NCBI GenBank assembly: GCA_937860145.1
Contig: CALMBF010000079.1
Location: 1 to 64,000 of the forward strand
Source of the DNA: an uncultured Geobacter sp.
Lineage (GTDB): Bacteria > Desulfobacterota > Desulfuromonadia > Geobacterales > DSM-12255
DNA length: 64,000 nucleotides
Reading direction: 5' to 3'
Both the position numbers and the translations under genes were made by a program. The first letter of the stretch is position 1. The number at the start of each line of letters is the position of its first letter. Of this stretch, positions 64,000 through 64,000 are shown piece by piece. The notes beneath the pieces are model-generated. The model worked only from the letters and a program-made list of their open reading frames with translations. It searched no databases and was not told the origin of the DNA.

Positions 64000-64000
64000 C

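Overview
This looks like a chromosomal segment of a GC-rich Geobacter-type bacterium (Desulfuromonadales). The evidence is a very large multiheme c-type cytochrome with CXXCH and Geobacter-style CX4CH motifs, a FrdCAB-type succinate dehydrogenase/fumarate reductase beside amino-acid biosynthesis and ribosomal protein genes, a class I fumarase, and a GEMM-I riboswitch of the Geobacter variant. Only sequence and family knowledge were used; no database was searched.

Layout. 1-3.2 kb: truncated MATE exporter, a two-TM protein behind a GEMM riboswitch/attenuator, a DUF4124/retropepsin-like protein and small secreted proteins. 3.2-10.9 kb: a type I restriction-modification island, read on the minus strand as hsdR-hsdS, then rhuM/fic-hsdM. 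Two paralogous 59-64 aa plus-strand genes bracket rhuM/fic-hsdM, and between rhuM/fic and the second small gene lies a roughly 140-nt array of five tandem tRNA anticodon-arm copies: Arg-UCU, Leu-UAG, fMet-CAU, Leu-CAG and Leu-UAA. 11-14 kb: membrane protein, DUF1353 protein and a frameshifted amidase that look phage-derived. 14.6-16.6 kb: methyltransferase and MalY/PatB-type lyase. 16.7-20.5 kb: MoxR-DUF58-transglutaminase operon. 20.5-26.7 kb: AI-2E permease with an in-frame stop, small proteins, fumarase, a Cdh-like lipoprotein and a response regulator. 26.8-40.6 kb: two-gene operon for a multiheme cytochrome of about 1,630 aa and a secreted repeat protein of about 2,900 aa. 41-53 kb: argC, rpsI, rplM, truA, asd, leuB, frdBAC, tgt, mazG and a DUF815 ATPase. 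53.7-64 kb: ogt, murJ, ytxH, agmatine-to-putrescine genes aguA-aguB, a chemotaxis receptor, glgA and an uncharacterised membrane-protein operon.

The most unusual element is the tRNA anticodon-arm array (6162-6304). Each unit has a 7-nt loop with the correct anticodon, U33 and a 5-7 bp stem, but no acceptor stem or T-arm. Loop centres lie 25-34 nt apart and an extended -10 element sits just upstream. It occupies a restriction island together with a RhuM-Fic/Doc protein and two small proteins that carry an SSAIEG motif resembling the Fic inhibitory helix. A decoy RNA against anticodon nucleases and a cluster of decoy integration sites are both conceivable; both are inference.

Other points of interest are a GEMM riboswitch with features of the cGAMP-sensing subclass placed before a non-cytochrome gene, a repeat module shared by the giant secreted protein and its partner cytochrome, and two genes that look broken: an amidase SH3 domain out of frame and an AI-2E permease with an in-frame TAA.
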